Assembly (NCBI GenBank): GCA_944364075.1
Contig: CALVVZ010000003.1
Coordinates: forward strand, 1-55,434
Reading direction: 5' to 3'
Origin: an uncultured Clostridia bacterium
GTDB lineage: Bacteria > Bacillota > Clostridia > Christensenellales > Aristaeellaceae
DNA: 55,434 nucleotides
Part shown: positions 1 to 8,722 of the stretch, piece by piece
How positions within the stretch are numbered: position 1 is the first letter of the stretch
Layout: the number at the start of each line of letters is the position of its first letter
The notes under the pieces: generated by a model
Told to the model about the DNA's origin: nothing
The model's database searches: none
What the model saw: the letters and a program-made list of their open reading frames with translations, nothing else
Translations under genes and position numbers: made by a program

Positions 1-1
1 C

Positions 2-493
2 ATGGAAAACATCACCCTGATCGGCATGCCGGGGAGCGGCAAAACCACCATCGGCAAGACCCTGGCCCAGGCCCTGGGCATGGCTTTTCTGGACAGCGAC
101 CGGGAAATCGAGCGCCTGCACGGCGCCACGCTGGCCCAGCTTATCGCCGCCCATGGCCAGGAGGGCTTCCGCACCCTGGAGGAGGAGGTCAACGCCGGGC
201 TGCGGGTGACGGATACGGTGATCGCTCCCGGGGGCAGCGTGATCTACGGCCCCAGGGCCATGGCGCATCTGCGGGAGATCGGGCAGGTGGTTTACCTGCG
301 CCTGCGCTATGAAAACGTGGCCGCGCGGCTGGGGGACCTGACGGCACGGGGCGTGACCTTCGCACCCGGCCAGACGCTGCTGGACCTGTACCGGGAGCGC
401 TGCCCGCTCTATGAGCGCTACGCCCACCGCGCCGTGGACTGCGACGGCCTGACCCCCGAGGAAATCGTGTCGCACATCGTCTCCGGCAGGTAA
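2..493 (+). CDS. aroK: Shikimate kinase
   Basis: This 163-residue protein is predicted to phosphorylate shikimate to shikimate 3-phosphate with ATP, a cytoplasmic step of the chorismate pathway. The N-terminus carries a P-loop (GMPGSGKTT, residues 8-16), followed by the DSD shikimate-binding motif near residue 32 and a GGS segment near residues 77-79. The length matches the family norm of 160-180 residues. The ATG is the second base of the window, so its ribosome site cannot be seen and a slightly earlier start is not excluded, although the protein begins exactly where the family usually does. Other aro genes may lie upstream of the window. The next gene has its own promoter, so aroK appears to end a separate transcript. 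Confidence 0.93.
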   Translation: MENITLIGMPGSGKTTIGKTLAQALGMAFLDSDREIERLHGATLAQLIAAHGQEGFRTLEEEVNAGLRVTDTVIAPGGSVIYGPRAMAHLREIGQVVYLRLRYENVAARLGDLTARGVTFAPGQTLLDLYRERCPLYERYAHRAVDCDGLTPEEIVSHIVSGR

Positions 494-523
494 CCGCGCA
501 TATGGGAAAAAAGCCGCGCTTTC

Positions 524-552
524 TTGACAGGTACAAGCGGTGACGGTATAAT
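524..552 (+). promoter_or_regulatory. Consensus sigma-A promoter for the transketolase pair
   Basis: TTGACA (524-529) and TATAAT (547-552) are both exact consensus hexamers with a 17-base spacer. Transcription should start near 559-560, leaving a leader of about 70 bases that contains the ribosome site AGAAGGAGG (612-620) ahead of the ATG at 628. A perfect promoter suggests strong constitutive expression. Confidence 0.88.
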
Positions 553-627
553 AAAGGTGTTGTTCGTACAATTTTTTCAAGGCTGCGCGAAAGCGGAAGT
601 TTTGGGAAGATAGAAGGAGGTAGTCCC

Positions 628-1440
628 ATGGACATTCAGGCTTTGGAGGCCACCTGCCGCCAGGTGCGGCGGGACATTGTAACCATGTGCGCGGGCGCGG
701 GCTCCGGCCATCCCGGCGGTTCCCTCTCCTGCACGGAGGCGCTGGTGGCGCTCTATTTTGACGTGATGAAGGTGGACCCCAAGAATCCCAAGGACCCCAA
801 TCGGGATCGCTTTGTGTTGTCCAAGGGACACGCCGCGCCGGCGCTGTACGGCGTGCTGGCGGAGCGGGGCTTTTTCAGCCGTGAGGAGTTTGCGCGCTTC
901 CGTCAGATTCACAGCATTCTCCAGGGCCACCCGGATGTGAAAAAGTGCCCCGGTGTGGACGCTTCCACCGGTTCTCTGGGCCAGGGCATCTCCATTGCCA
1001 CGGGCATGGCCCTGGGCGCCAAGCACGCGGGAAACCCCTGCCACGTGTATACCGTCATCGGCGACGGCGAGAGCCAGGAAGGACTGGTATGGGAGGCGTC
1101 CATGGCGGCGGCACATTACCACCTGGATAACCTGACGGTCATCTTTGACCACAACGGCCTTCAAATCGACGGCAGCAATGACCAGGTCATGAGCCTGGGG
1201 GACATCGGCGCGAAGTTTGCGGCCTTCGGCTACGACATCATCGAGGTCCAGGACGGCAACGACATGCAGCAGGTGCTGGACGCGCTCCATGCGCCCGCCT
1301 GCCCCGGCAAGCCGCGGCTGATCTGGCTGCACACCCTGAAGGGCAAGGGCGTTTCCTTCATGGAAGGCCAGGTGGGCTGGCACGGCAAGGCGCCCAACGC
1401 CGAACAATGCGCCCAGGCGCTGAAGGATCTGGAGGGCTGA
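628..1440 (+). CDS. Transketolase, N-terminal (thiamine-binding) subunit
   Basis: This 270-residue protein is the thiamine-diphosphate-binding half of a split transketolase, which moves two-carbon units between ketose and aldose phosphates in the non-oxidative pentose phosphate pathway. Visible hallmarks are SGHPGG near residue 25, SKGHAAPALYG, the TGSLGQGIS block and the GDGESQEG metal/ThDP motif. Class-I transketolases are about 660 residues in one chain; the split form is common in Clostridia and archaea. The C-terminal partner starts four bases after this stop, so the two are co-translated and presumably form a heterotetramer. The start is set by the strong ribosome site AGAAGGAGG. Confidence 0.95.
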   Translation: MDIQALEATCRQVRRDIVTMCAGAGSGHPGGSLSCTEALVALYFDVMKVDPKNPKDPNRDRFVLSKGHAAPALYGVLAERGFFSREEFARFRQIHSILQGHPDVKKCPGVDASTGSLGQGISIATGMALGAKHAGNPCHVYTVIGDGESQEGLVWEASMAAAHYHLDNLTVIFDHNGLQIDGSNDQVMSLGDIGAKFAAFGYDIIEVQDGNDMQQVLDALHAPACPGKPRLIWLHTLKGKGVSFMEGQVGWHGKAPNAEQCAQALKDLEG

Positions 1441-1444
1441 GAAG

Positions 1445-2365
1445 ATGAGCGAGAAGAAAGCGATCCGCGTCGCCTATGGCGAGGCGCTGGCGGAGCTGGC
1501 CGCCACCAATGACAAGATTGTGGTGCTGGATGCCGACCTGTCCCAGGCCACGATGACCAACAAGTTTTCTGCGGCGTATCCCGACCGCTTCTACGACTGC
1601 GGCATTGCCGAGGCGAACATGGTGGACATGGCCGCCGGTATGAGCACCATGGGGCTGATTCCCTTCTGCTCCACCTTTGCGGTGTTTGCGGGCCGCAGCT
1701 ACGACCAGATTCGTAACGGGGTATGCTATCCCCACTTCAATGTGAAGTTCGGCTTCTCCCATGCAGGCGTGACCCTGGGCGAGGATGGCGGCAGCCACCA
1801 GGCCGTGGAGGACATCGCCCTGATGCGGGTGCTGCCCGGCATGACCGTGCTGGTGCCCTGCGACGCCAACGAGTGCCGCAAGGCCGTTTTTGCCGCCGCG
1901 CAGATCGACGGCCCCGTGTTCATCCGCACGGCTCGCCTGCCTACCACGGTGTTTGAGGACATGCCCTTTGAAGTGGGCAAGGGCAACGTGCTGCGGGATG
2001 GCAAGGACGCGGTGATCTTCACCTGCGGCGTCATGGTGGAACAGTGCCTGGAGACCGTGGAAATCCTCAAGAATGAGGGCATGGACGTGGCGCTGGTCAA
2101 CCTGCACACCATCAAGCCCCTGGACAGCGCGCTGGTTCGCGCCTATGCGGCCAAGTGCGGCAAGGTGTTCACCGTGGAGGAGCACTCCGTCATCGGCGGC
2201 CTGGGCGACGCGGTGGCCGCGGAGCTGGTGGGTACCGGCGCCTTCACCTTCCGCAAGATCGGCATTCAGGACCGTTTCGGCCAGAGCGGCAAGCCCGCGG
2301 ACCTGCTCAAGGAGTACGGCCTCACCGGCGCGCAGATTGCCGAAGAAATCAAGAACGCCAAGTAA
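1445..2365 (+). CDS. Transketolase, C-terminal subunit
   Basis: This 306-residue protein is the pyrimidine-binding and C-terminal half of the split transketolase encoded just upstream. It shows the family's pyrimidine-domain landmarks FYDCGIAEANMV (which includes the catalytic Glu), FSHAGVTLGEDGGSHQ and VEEHSVIGGLG near the C-terminus. The gap to the upstream gene is four bases, and the end of that gene supplies the GGAGGG ribosome site, so coupling is expected. A strong intrinsic terminator follows, closing the two-gene operon. Assignment to transketolase rather than to 1-deoxyxylulose-5-phosphate synthase rests on the split layout and the partner. Confidence 0.95.
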   Translation: MSEKKAIRVAYGEALAELAATNDKIVVLDADLSQATMTNKFSAAYPDRFYDCGIAEANMVDMAAGMSTMGLIPFCSTFAVFAGRSYDQIRNGVCYPHFNVKFGFSHAGVTLGEDGGSHQAVEDIALMRVLPGMTVLVPCDANECRKAVFAAAQIDGPVFIRTARLPTTVFEDMPFEVGKGNVLRDGKDAVIFTCGVMVEQCLETVEILKNEGMDVALVNLHTIKPLDSALVRAYAAKCGKVFTVEEHSVIGGLGDAVAAELVGTGAFTFRKIGIQDRFGQSGKPADLLKEYGLTGAQIAEEIKNAK

Positions 2366-2382
2366 TGCATCATATTTTTCCC

Positions 2383-2423
2383 AGCACCCCGGCAGGCATC
2401 GCCTGCCGGGGCGCTCTTTTTTT
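2383..2423 (+). terminator. Intrinsic terminator of the transketolase operon
   Basis: An 11-base-pair GC-rich stem (CCCCGGCAGGC at 2387-2397 with its complement at 2401-2411) is extended by three outer pairs after one mismatch, has a 3-base loop and is followed by a seven-T run. Confidence 0.93.
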
Positions 2424-2458
2424 GGTAAAACCGTGGAAGAAAAGCTCTGGCAGCAGCG

Positions 2459-2490
2459 TTGCATCCATAGAGGTATTTTTCATGAAAAAT
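2459..2490 (+). repeat. Duplicated leader element with a palindrome, copy 1
   Basis: The segment TTGCATCCATAGAGG followed by the palindrome ATTTTTCATGAAAAAT (2475-2490) lies 42 bases before the start of the first SH3 protein. A near-identical segment occurs at 4419-4449 before its paralogue. The conserved palindrome could be an operator or a small RNA hairpin; no regulator is identified. Confidence 0.6.
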
Positions 2491-2531
2491 GCATAGGCAC
2501 AAGAAATTTTCAGCACAAAGGAGTAGGAACC

Positions 2532-4295
2532 ATGAAACGGTGGCTAGGGTTACTTCTAACGGCGCTGCTGTTGCTGCCGCTGCTGCCCGCCCGGGGCGAG
2601 GAAATCGAGACCATGCCGGAGGAAATCCTTTCCTGGATGGAGGCGGAAGGAATTCCCCGGGAGGAGCAGGAACATCTGCTTTTTTCACTGCCTGACGGGA
2701 AACAGCAAATGGTGTGGATGATTTGGCAGCGTGAGTTGGTTGTCTGGGAAAAAACGGATGCGGGATGGACACGTACCGGAGAATGGTCTCCGGGTCTGTA
2801 CCCGGCGTCCTTACAGCGGCAGAACCCGGATCATCTGCTTCCCGATGGTTCCCATGCCCCTGATGATCTGGGATTCAGAGTTTATTGCAATGATAGACAG
2901 GAATTCATGAATTTTTGTTGGGTGGCGGGGAAAGGCTTTCTGATCAGCGGCTGGTATAAACAGGGATATGACGGAGAAGTGATGGTGCAGGAAGGCATCG
3001 CTGGGTATTATCCCGCGGGCAGCACGGAACCGGAAGCACAGGTGGACCTGTCTTTCATGCTGCCGTATATGCCCAGCATGGAACGGCTGCCCGCTACGCC
3101 CCAGGAGGCGGCTGGCCGCGCGGGCATCGCCCAGACGGCGGTGGCCGAGCGCTTCCCCGGCTATACCCTGCGCTATTATGAGCATGTGTACGGCGACTTC
3201 ACCTATGCCCAGGCAGCCTACAGCCGTGTAGAGGACGGCGTGCTGTACATCAAGTGGGCCAAGTTCTGGGCGGATCAGAAAGCGCCTCAGGTGGAGGACT
3301 GCATGCCGGTGCCCTTGTCTGCGGAGCTGCTTTCCCGGCTGGAAACCGAGGATTTTGACGCCCTGCTGGGGTGCAGCACCTATGGCTCGCTGTTCCTGAC
3401 CGAGGCGGGCCTGGATACTTCCCGCATTCCCGTGGAGGGCCGGATCATTGACAGCGAGCTGAAAGGAGAATTTCTGCTACTGCTTACGCAGGACGGGACG
3501 GGCGTCCGCCGGGTATGGGAGGTAACCCTTGGGGAGGATGGCTATGCGGTCCGTGCCACCCATCCGCTGCCGGAAGGCGCTACCATGGATACCATTCATG
3601 CCGGGAGAAACGACGTAATCCTGCGCAATGATCAGGCAAGGTGGTACGTGCAATACAATCGATGCGCCGACGGGACGTGGCGCTTGGACTGTCTGGATAT
3701 GGACGACGGCAATATGGGCTGCGCCTATGCCTGGATTGATGTGGAGGACGGGCATGGCGGCGCGTGGCGGCATGTGGGCACGCTGCGCAATGGGGACCTG
3801 TTTACCGGAGCGCTTGATCCCATGCCCCAAACCCTGGAAGAGCTAGCCCAGGTGGTGGACAGAACCGGTTGGGCCGTGGTGAACAACCCTGACCCCGCCG
3901 ACCGGCTGCATCTGCGGGTATCCCCCCAGCGTGGCGCAACGTCCCTGGGCAAGTTCTACAACGGTACCCCGGTGCGGGTGCTGGAGGAGCGGGGAGACTG
4001 GTCGCGGGTGGAAATCGGTCTGGACGGAAACCTCACCGGCTGGATGATGACGAAATACCTGACCCATGGCGAGGCCATGGACCAGGTGCAGCCCGCCTGG
4101 CTGGAGAAGGTGTACAAGCAGGCATCGGGACCGCAGCTCCTCTACCCCAGCGCAAAGGAAGAAAACCCGCAGGTGCTGGAAACCAACGATTTTCAGGTGG
4201 TAGGCGTGGTGGAGGACGATTGGTACATCCTGCTCAGCGACTGGGGCCAGACGGGCTATGTGCCCCAATCCTGGCTCTTTGACGGCAATGGGTGA
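2532..4295 (+). CDS. Secreted protein with C-terminal bacterial SH3 domain, paralogue 1
   Basis: This is a 587-residue exported protein of unknown function. It starts with a clear signal peptide (MKRWLG, a leucine-rich core, then PARGEE). The middle is acidic and tryptophan-rich with no domain I recognise. Residues near 440-510 form an SH3b-like unit (NLRVS-type HLRVSP, LGKFYNGTPVRVLEE, GDW, GWM), and a second SH3-like segment (VVGVVEDDWYILLS, GYVPQSWL) ends the chain. SH3b domains of Firmicutes usually bind cell-wall peptides or glycans, so a surface role is likely. ATG 2532 is chosen because it begins the signal peptide and follows AAAGGAGTAGG; the open frame extends upstream into the transketolase gene. 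The next gene is a paralogue, so this is a tandem duplication. Confidence 0.85.
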   Translation: MKRWLGLLLTALLLLPLLPARGEEIETMPEEILSWMEAEGIPREEQEHLLFSLPDGKQQMVWMIWQRELVVWEKTDAGWTRTGEWSPGLYPASLQRQNPDHLLPDGSHAPDDLGFRVYCNDRQEFMNFCWVAGKGFLISGWYKQGYDGEVMVQEGIAGYYPAGSTEPEAQVDLSFMLPYMPSMERLPATPQEAAGRAGIAQTAVAERFPGYTLRYYEHVYGDFTYAQAAYSRVEDGVLYIKWAKFWADQKAPQVEDCMPVPLSAELLSRLETEDFDALLGCSTYGSLFLTEAGLDTSRIPVEGRIIDSELKGEFLLLLTQDGTGVRRVWEVTLGEDGYAVRATHPLPEGATMDTIHAGRNDVILRNDQARWYVQYNRCADGTWRLDCLDMDDGNMGCAYAWIDVEDGHGGAWRHVGTLRNGDLFTGALDPMPQTLEELAQVVDRTGWAVVNNPDPADRLHLRVSPQRGATSLGKFYNGTPVRVLEERGDWSRVEIGLDGNLTGWMMTKYLTHGEAMDQVQPAWLEKVYKQASGPQLLYPSAKEENPQVLETNDFQVVGVVEDDWYILLSDWGQTGYVPQSWLFDGNG

Positions 4296-4352
4296 CGGGC
4301 AGAGCGCCGCAGGGCGGCATACCTGTTCCCTGCCGATTGATCTATTTCGCAG

Positions 4353-4385
4353 CCCCCGGCAGTCGCCTGCCGGGGGACTTATTTC
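4353..4385 (+). terminator. Weak terminator-like hairpin
   Basis: CCCCCGGCAG (4353-4362) pairs with CTGCCGGGGG (4367-4376) over a four-base loop, followed by ACTTATTTC, a poor T-run. It resembles the stem at 2383-2423, so it may have been copied with the gene duplication. Partial readthrough into the paralogue is likely. Confidence 0.55.
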
Positions 4386-4418
4386 AAAAAAATTGGAAGA
4401 AAATCCTTGGCGGCGGCG

Positions 4419-4449
4419 TTGCATCCATAGAGGCATTTTTCATGAAAAA
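4419..4449 (+). repeat. Duplicated leader element with a palindrome, copy 2
   Basis: This is the second copy of the element at 2459-2490: TTGCATCCATAGAGG, one base difference, then TTTTTCATGAAAAA (4436-4449), ending 35 bases before the ATG at 4485. Conservation of the palindrome while the flanks have drifted suggests a function. Confidence 0.6.
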
Positions 4450-4484
4450 CACATGGGCAATTTCGGGACAAAGGAGAAAGGATC

Positions 4485-6263
4485 ATGAAACGGTGGCTTG
4501 GGATACTTCTGGCGGCGCTGCTGCTGTTGCCGCTGCTCCCCGCCCGGGGCGAGGAAATGGACAGCATGCCCCAGGAGCTGCTTTCCTGGATGGAACAGCA
4601 GGGAATCCCGCGGGAGGAGACGGGAACCTATCTGCTTTTTTCCCTGCCGGATGGCTCAGAGAAAATCGTGTGGGTCAGCAGAAACGGTGAGCTAACCTTC
4701 TGGGACAAGGTGGACGGACAATGGACCTGTGTCAGGGAGTGGGATACGGGCCTGTGCTGCGACGTCAAGCTGGAGCGCCAGGACCCGGAGCGAACGCTGC
4801 CGGACGGTTCCCATGCGGTGGATGATCTGGGATTTCGCGTCACGGACGGCGAAGCGTACATCGACGTAAGCTGGACGGAAGAGGGCGGCTTTCAAATCAG
4901 CGGCTGGGCGCAGAGCGGATATGACGGGTGCGTCATGGTGCGGGAGGGCATGGCCAGCTTTTATCCCTGGGGAAGCACGGCGCCGGAGGCGCAGGTGGAC
5001 GTATCAGCCATGCCTCTGGACCAGAAAGGCCTGTATGACCTTCCCGCCACTCCGATCCAGGCCGCGGACCAGGCGAAGATTACCCAGGCGGCGCTGGCTG
5101 GCTACTTCCCCGGCTATACCCTGCGCGATTACTCGGCGCACTGGGACCTGGAATATACCCAAGTAGCATACAGCCGCGTGGAAAACGGTCTGCTGTATAT
5201 CAAGTGGGCCGAGTTCTGGGCGGGCCGGGAGGAACCGCAGGTGGTGGACTGCATGCCGGTGCCCCTGTCCCCGGCGCTGCTTTCCCGGCTGGAAACCGAG
5301 GAATTCGACGACCTGGTGCAGTGTACCCAGTACAACTCCCTGTTCTGGGTCGAGAACGGCCTTGACGTTGACCGGCTTCCCGTGGAAGGAACAGTCATTA
5401 AATGCGCGCTGAAAACGCAATCCCTGATGGTGCTCACGGAGGATGCGGCGGGGCTGCGCCGTCTATGGGAGGTAACGCTCCAGGAGGACGGCTACGCGGC
5501 CCGCTGCACCGTGCCGCTGCCCAAAGGTGTCCGGGTGGATACACCCCATGACGCAGGCACGGATGTGACCCTGGAATGGCATGAAGGGGGTATTCAGGAC
5601 GGTAAGGAACGGTATGCCATCTACGAGCAGTATGTGGATGGGGTGTGGCGCCTGTCCTCCGAGTATTTCGAAAGCACCTTTGTCCATGCCGCCTTCGCCT
5701 GGATCAATGTGTATCTTCCGGACCTGGAGCAACGGCGGTATGTGGGCACGCTGCGCCATAACGAGCTGTTTGCGTCGGACCCGGCGCAGTTGCCCAACAG
5801 TATGGAAGCGTTGACTGCGGCCATGGACAGAACCGGCTGGGCCGTGGTGAACAACCCCGACCCGGCCGACCGGCTGCATTTGCGGGTATCCCCCCAGCGC
5901 GATGCAGCATCCCTGGGCAAGTTCTACAACGGCACCCCGGTGCGAGTGCTGGAAGAACGGGAAGACTGGGTACAGGTGGAAATCGGCCTGGATGGGAACC
6001 TTACCGGCTGGATGATGAAGAAGTACCTGGCCTTTGGCGAGGCCATGGACCAGGTGCAGCCTGCCTGGCCATACATGACTTACCGGGACATACAAGGCCC
6101 CCAGATGGTCTATCCCAGCGCAAAGGAAGAAAATCCCCAGGTGATGGATACCGGTCGTTTCCAGGTGGTGGGCGTGGTGGAGGATGATTGGTACATCCTG
6201 CTCAGCGACTGGGGCCAGACGGGCTATGTGCCCCAGTCCTGGCTCTTTGGCGGCAACGGTTGA
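4485..6263 (+). CDS. Secreted protein with C-terminal bacterial SH3 domain, paralogue 2
   Basis: This 592-residue exported protein is a full-length paralogue of the gene at 2532-4295, sharing the MKRWLG signal peptide, the LPDGSHA.DDLGFRV block, the SRVE.G.LYIKWA block and the SH3b-like C-terminus. Similarity is strongest over the last 160 residues, where the DNA is nearly identical (for example around 3850-4290 and 5820-6260). That suggests a recent duplication or gene conversion of the wall-binding end, with a faster-changing middle. The start is set by AAAGGAGAAAGG ahead of ATG 4485. No catalytic motif is apparent. The product is probably exported and cell-wall associated; function is unknown. 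Confidence 0.85.
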   Translation: MKRWLGILLAALLLLPLLPARGEEMDSMPQELLSWMEQQGIPREETGTYLLFSLPDGSEKIVWVSRNGELTFWDKVDGQWTCVREWDTGLCCDVKLERQDPERTLPDGSHAVDDLGFRVTDGEAYIDVSWTEEGGFQISGWAQSGYDGCVMVREGMASFYPWGSTAPEAQVDVSAMPLDQKGLYDLPATPIQAADQAKITQAALAGYFPGYTLRDYSAHWDLEYTQVAYSRVENGLLYIKWAEFWAGREEPQVVDCMPVPLSPALLSRLETEEFDDLVQCTQYNSLFWVENGLDVDRLPVEGTVIKCALKTQSLMVLTEDAAGLRRLWEVTLQEDGYAARCTVPLPKGVRVDTPHDAGTDVTLEWHEGGIQDGKERYAIYEQYVDGVWRLSSEYFESTFVHAAFAWINVYLPDLEQRRYVGTLRHNELFASDPAQLPNSMEALTAAMDRTGWAVVNNPDPADRLHLRVSPQRDAASLGKFYNGTPVRVLEEREDWVQVEIGLDGNLTGWMMKKYLAFGEAMDQVQPAWPYMTYRDIQGPQMVYPSAKEENPQVMDTGRFQVVGVVEDDWYILLSDWGQTGYVPQSWLFGGNG

Positions 6264-6320
6264 CCACACAGGCATGACGCCGCAAGGCGGCATGCGGGAT
6301 AGTAAAAGGAGGAGGGAAAC

Positions 6321-8390
6321 ATGATGAAGCACAGGGTCATCGGGTGGATTTTGGCGGTGCTGCTGCTGGTGAGCGGCGGGGCCTTGGCCCAGGAGGAGCA
6401 TTTTTTCCTGATACTGCCCGACAATGAAAGCCTGGCCTCGGTGGCGGTGGGGGAGGATGGCACGCTCTTCATCCGCACCTATGGGGGATTGTTTCGGATG
6501 GAACCGGACGGGCAGACCATGACGGAATTGCCCTTACCACCGGAAGACGCATTCGTGCTGGTGGGTGTATGGGATGGAAAAGTATACATGGTGGACAGCG
6601 GATACGACGGGCTGGTATCCTTCTATGCCCTGTCTTCCGACGGTGAGACGTGGTCTTGCCCCATGGCGCTGGATACGGATATGCTGAACTATGGCGTCAG
6701 GCACGCACTGCTCCTGGATGGCTGTATCTACTGCACCCTGCAAGGGGAAAGCGGCATGGATATCCTGCTGGCTTACGACATTCCCGGCGGGGAGGCCAAA
6801 ATCTGCGGGGATTTCGCAGACGTGGCCCCGGAGGTGACTACCGTGGGCCTTTTTCCCGTGGAGGAAGGCGTGGCCACCTTTCTCTATGATTATGACTATG
6901 AAAACAACACCCAGGAGAACTGGCTGATGCGCTACGACCGGGAGAGCGGAAGCATCACCCGGGAGAAAATCGACTTTCAGCAGGACGGATATGTGCGGGC
7001 GGTGGTCCGGGATGCCGCGGGCACGTATTGGGCGGCCGTTTCCAACGGAAGCAGCGGCACGCTGTACCAGGGCGCTTCCCTGGAGAGCCTTGCGGCAGTG
7101 GCCGCGCCTTTGCCGGAATCCGTGCAGGGGTTGGTGCTCAGGGACGGGGATTGCCTGATACAGCAGTATGAACAGCTGTACAGCTATCGGGTCCTTCAGG
7201 ACGCCCGGTGCAACCTGACCGTAGCCAATTACCAGGATTTCAAAAACGGCGCGTTCCTGCTGGAGACGGGCATTGCCGTAACCAATGTGTATCAGGAGGC
7301 GGCGGACATCCTTACGCAGCAGAACGGGGACGTGGACGTCATCTGCCTGGACTATCAGGATACCCTCAGCCTGCGGACGCTCAAGGAAAAGGGCTACTTT
7401 GTGGACCTGAACGCCAATCCCACCCTGCAGGCATACGGGGAGCGGATGTATCCCCGCATCCGGGAAGCCTTGATTACGGAGGAGGGACAACTGGCGGCCT
7501 GGCCCGTCAGCTACAGCGGCTCCTTTATGCAGCTGGATTTGCCGGATTCCGTTATGGAGGAATATGGCCTGACTGTTCCCGCCACCTTTGGGGAACTGCT
7601 GGACGAAGCGGCGCGGCTTCAGGAGGAAACGGATTTCTACGATATGGGCTACCTGCTGGTGGATGTATCCCTGGACCAGGAAACCCTGATGCATGAAGTG
7701 CTGAAACGGTTTTTCCTGGAGCAGCAGGCCCAGGGCGGAAAGGTGGACTTCCATAATCCCGAGCTGCGGACGCTGTTGGAACGCATACTTGCGGAATTGC
7801 CCGTGAGCGCGCCCATGAACTATGATGCGTGGCCCGCGCTCATGTGGGGCGGATGCACCTCCCCCATTTCCGCCAATGACCTGCTGCTGCCCCGCATCGG
7901 GGAAAACTCTCCGGACACGCTGGAGCTCCACGTTACCCTGGCGGTGGTCAATCCCTATTCCCGCCAACCGGAGGAGGCCATGGCCTTTCTGGAATACATA
8001 GCGCTCCATAACGGCATGGACGACTACATGCTTTATGCGGACATGACGCAGCCGCTGGTCAGCGAGGAAAACCAACAGCGCCTGGAGGAAATAGACAAGA
8101 CCCTGGCGGAGCTGGCACAACAGGAGCAGCAGGCGGAAATTCGCGATCAAGCGCTTCTCCTGGAACAGGAGCGGGAATTCATCGCGGACAACCTGTATCT
8201 CATTGACCAGGAGGATATTGCGGCCTGGCAGAAGGCTGCCGCGGCCATCGTCATTCCTCAGGAAAATCTCTACACCCAGGAGATCATGCAGCTGCGGGAC
8301 CGGCTGTTGCAGGGGAATCTGACCCTGGACGGCTTCCTGGACCAGTGCAGCCGGCACATGGAGATGCTCTACGCGGAGCGAGGGGAGTAA
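6321..8390 (+). CDS. Large secreted protein with solute-binding-like C-terminal half
   Basis: This is a 689-residue exported protein. The signal peptide (MMKHRVIGWILAVLLLVSGGALAQ) is followed by about 280 residues of short beta-repeat character (LASVAVGEDGTLFIRTYGGLFRM and similar), resembling a beta-propeller. From about residue 295 it reads like an extracellular solute-binding protein (TGIAVTNVYQEAADILTQQNGDVDVICLDY, then a hinge-like AAWPVSYSG). The C-terminus is a long charged helix. No permease genes are adjacent, so it is either an orphan binding protein or a surface sensor. GGAGGAGGGAAAC precedes two consecutive ATGs, and the first is used. It lies 57 bases after the SH3 paralogue on the same strand and may be co-transcribed. 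Confidence 0.7.
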   Translation: MMKHRVIGWILAVLLLVSGGALAQEEHFFLILPDNESLASVAVGEDGTLFIRTYGGLFRMEPDGQTMTELPLPPEDAFVLVGVWDGKVYMVDSGYDGLVSFYALSSDGETWSCPMALDTDMLNYGVRHALLLDGCIYCTLQGESGMDILLAYDIPGGEAKICGDFADVAPEVTTVGLFPVEEGVATFLYDYDYENNTQENWLMRYDRESGSITREKIDFQQDGYVRAVVRDAAGTYWAAVSNGSSGTLYQGASLESLAAVAAPLPESVQGLVLRDGDCLIQQYEQLYSYRVLQDARCNLTVANYQDFKNGAFLLETGIAVTNVYQEAADILTQQNGDVDVICLDYQDTLSLRTLKEKGYFVDLNANPTLQAYGERMYPRIREALITEEGQLAAWPVSYSGSFMQLDLPDSVMEEYGLTVPATFGELLDEAARLQEETDFYDMGYLLVDVSLDQETLMHEVLKRFFLEQQAQGGKVDFHNPELRTLLERILAELPVSAPMNYDAWPALMWGGCTSPISANDLLLPRIGENSPDTLELHVTLAVVNPYSRQPEEAMAFLEYIALHNGMDDYMLYADMTQPLVSEENQQRLEEIDKTLAELAQQEQQAEIRDQALLLEQEREFIADNLYLIDQEDIAAWQKAAAAIVIPQENLYTQEIMQLRDRLLQGNLTLDGFLDQCSRHMEMLYAERGE

Positions 8391-8394
8391 ACGC

Positions 8395-8427
8395 AAAAAC
8401 GGGGAGGCATGCATGGCGTGCCTCCCC
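8395..8427 (-). terminator. Terminator of the first spore-protein gene
   Basis: GGGGAGGCA (8401-8409) pairs with TGCCTCCCC (8419-8427); on the minus strand the stem is followed by GTTTTTG. It lies between convergent genes and mainly serves the minus-strand SASP gene. Confidence 0.8.
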
Positions 8428-8438
8428 GCGGGGAAACC

Positions 8439-8675
8439 TTATTTACCGGCCATCTGGCGCTCGGCCTGCTCAATCAGGCGCTTGACCATGTAGCCGCCGA
8501 TGGAACCGGCCTGACGGGAGGGCAGGTCGCCGTTGTAGCCCTGCTTCAGGTTGATGCCCAGCTCGCCGGCGATTTCATACTTCATGTTGTCCAGCGCCGC
8601 GCGGGATTCGGGCACCTCGATCTTGCCGCTGTTCTGGTTCTGGCTCTGACCCTGGTTCTGATTCTGATGATACAT
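8439..8675 (-). CDS. Alpha/beta-type small acid-soluble spore protein
   Basis: This 78-residue DNA-binding protein coats and protects the spore chromosome. It has the family signatures VPESRAALDNMKYEIAGELG and the second motif GYNGDLPSRQAG..GGYMVKRLIEQAE. The E-I/A region that the GPR germination protease normally cuts is present (KYEIAGEL). The N-terminus is a Gln/Asn-rich stretch. The start is supported by GAAAGGAG on the minus strand. It forms a tandem pair with the SASP gene at 8723-8935. Its presence shows the host makes endospores or descends from spore formers, and expression in the forespore (sigma-G) is expected from the family. Confidence 0.95.
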   Translation of the reverse strand: MYHQNQNQGQSQNQNSGKIEVPESRAALDNMKYEIAGELGINLKQGYNGDLPSRQAGSIGGYMVKRLIEQAERQMAGK

Positions 8676-8722
8676 GTTGCATTACTCCTTTCAACGATTC
8701 CATGGGAGAGGATGGCCGACGC

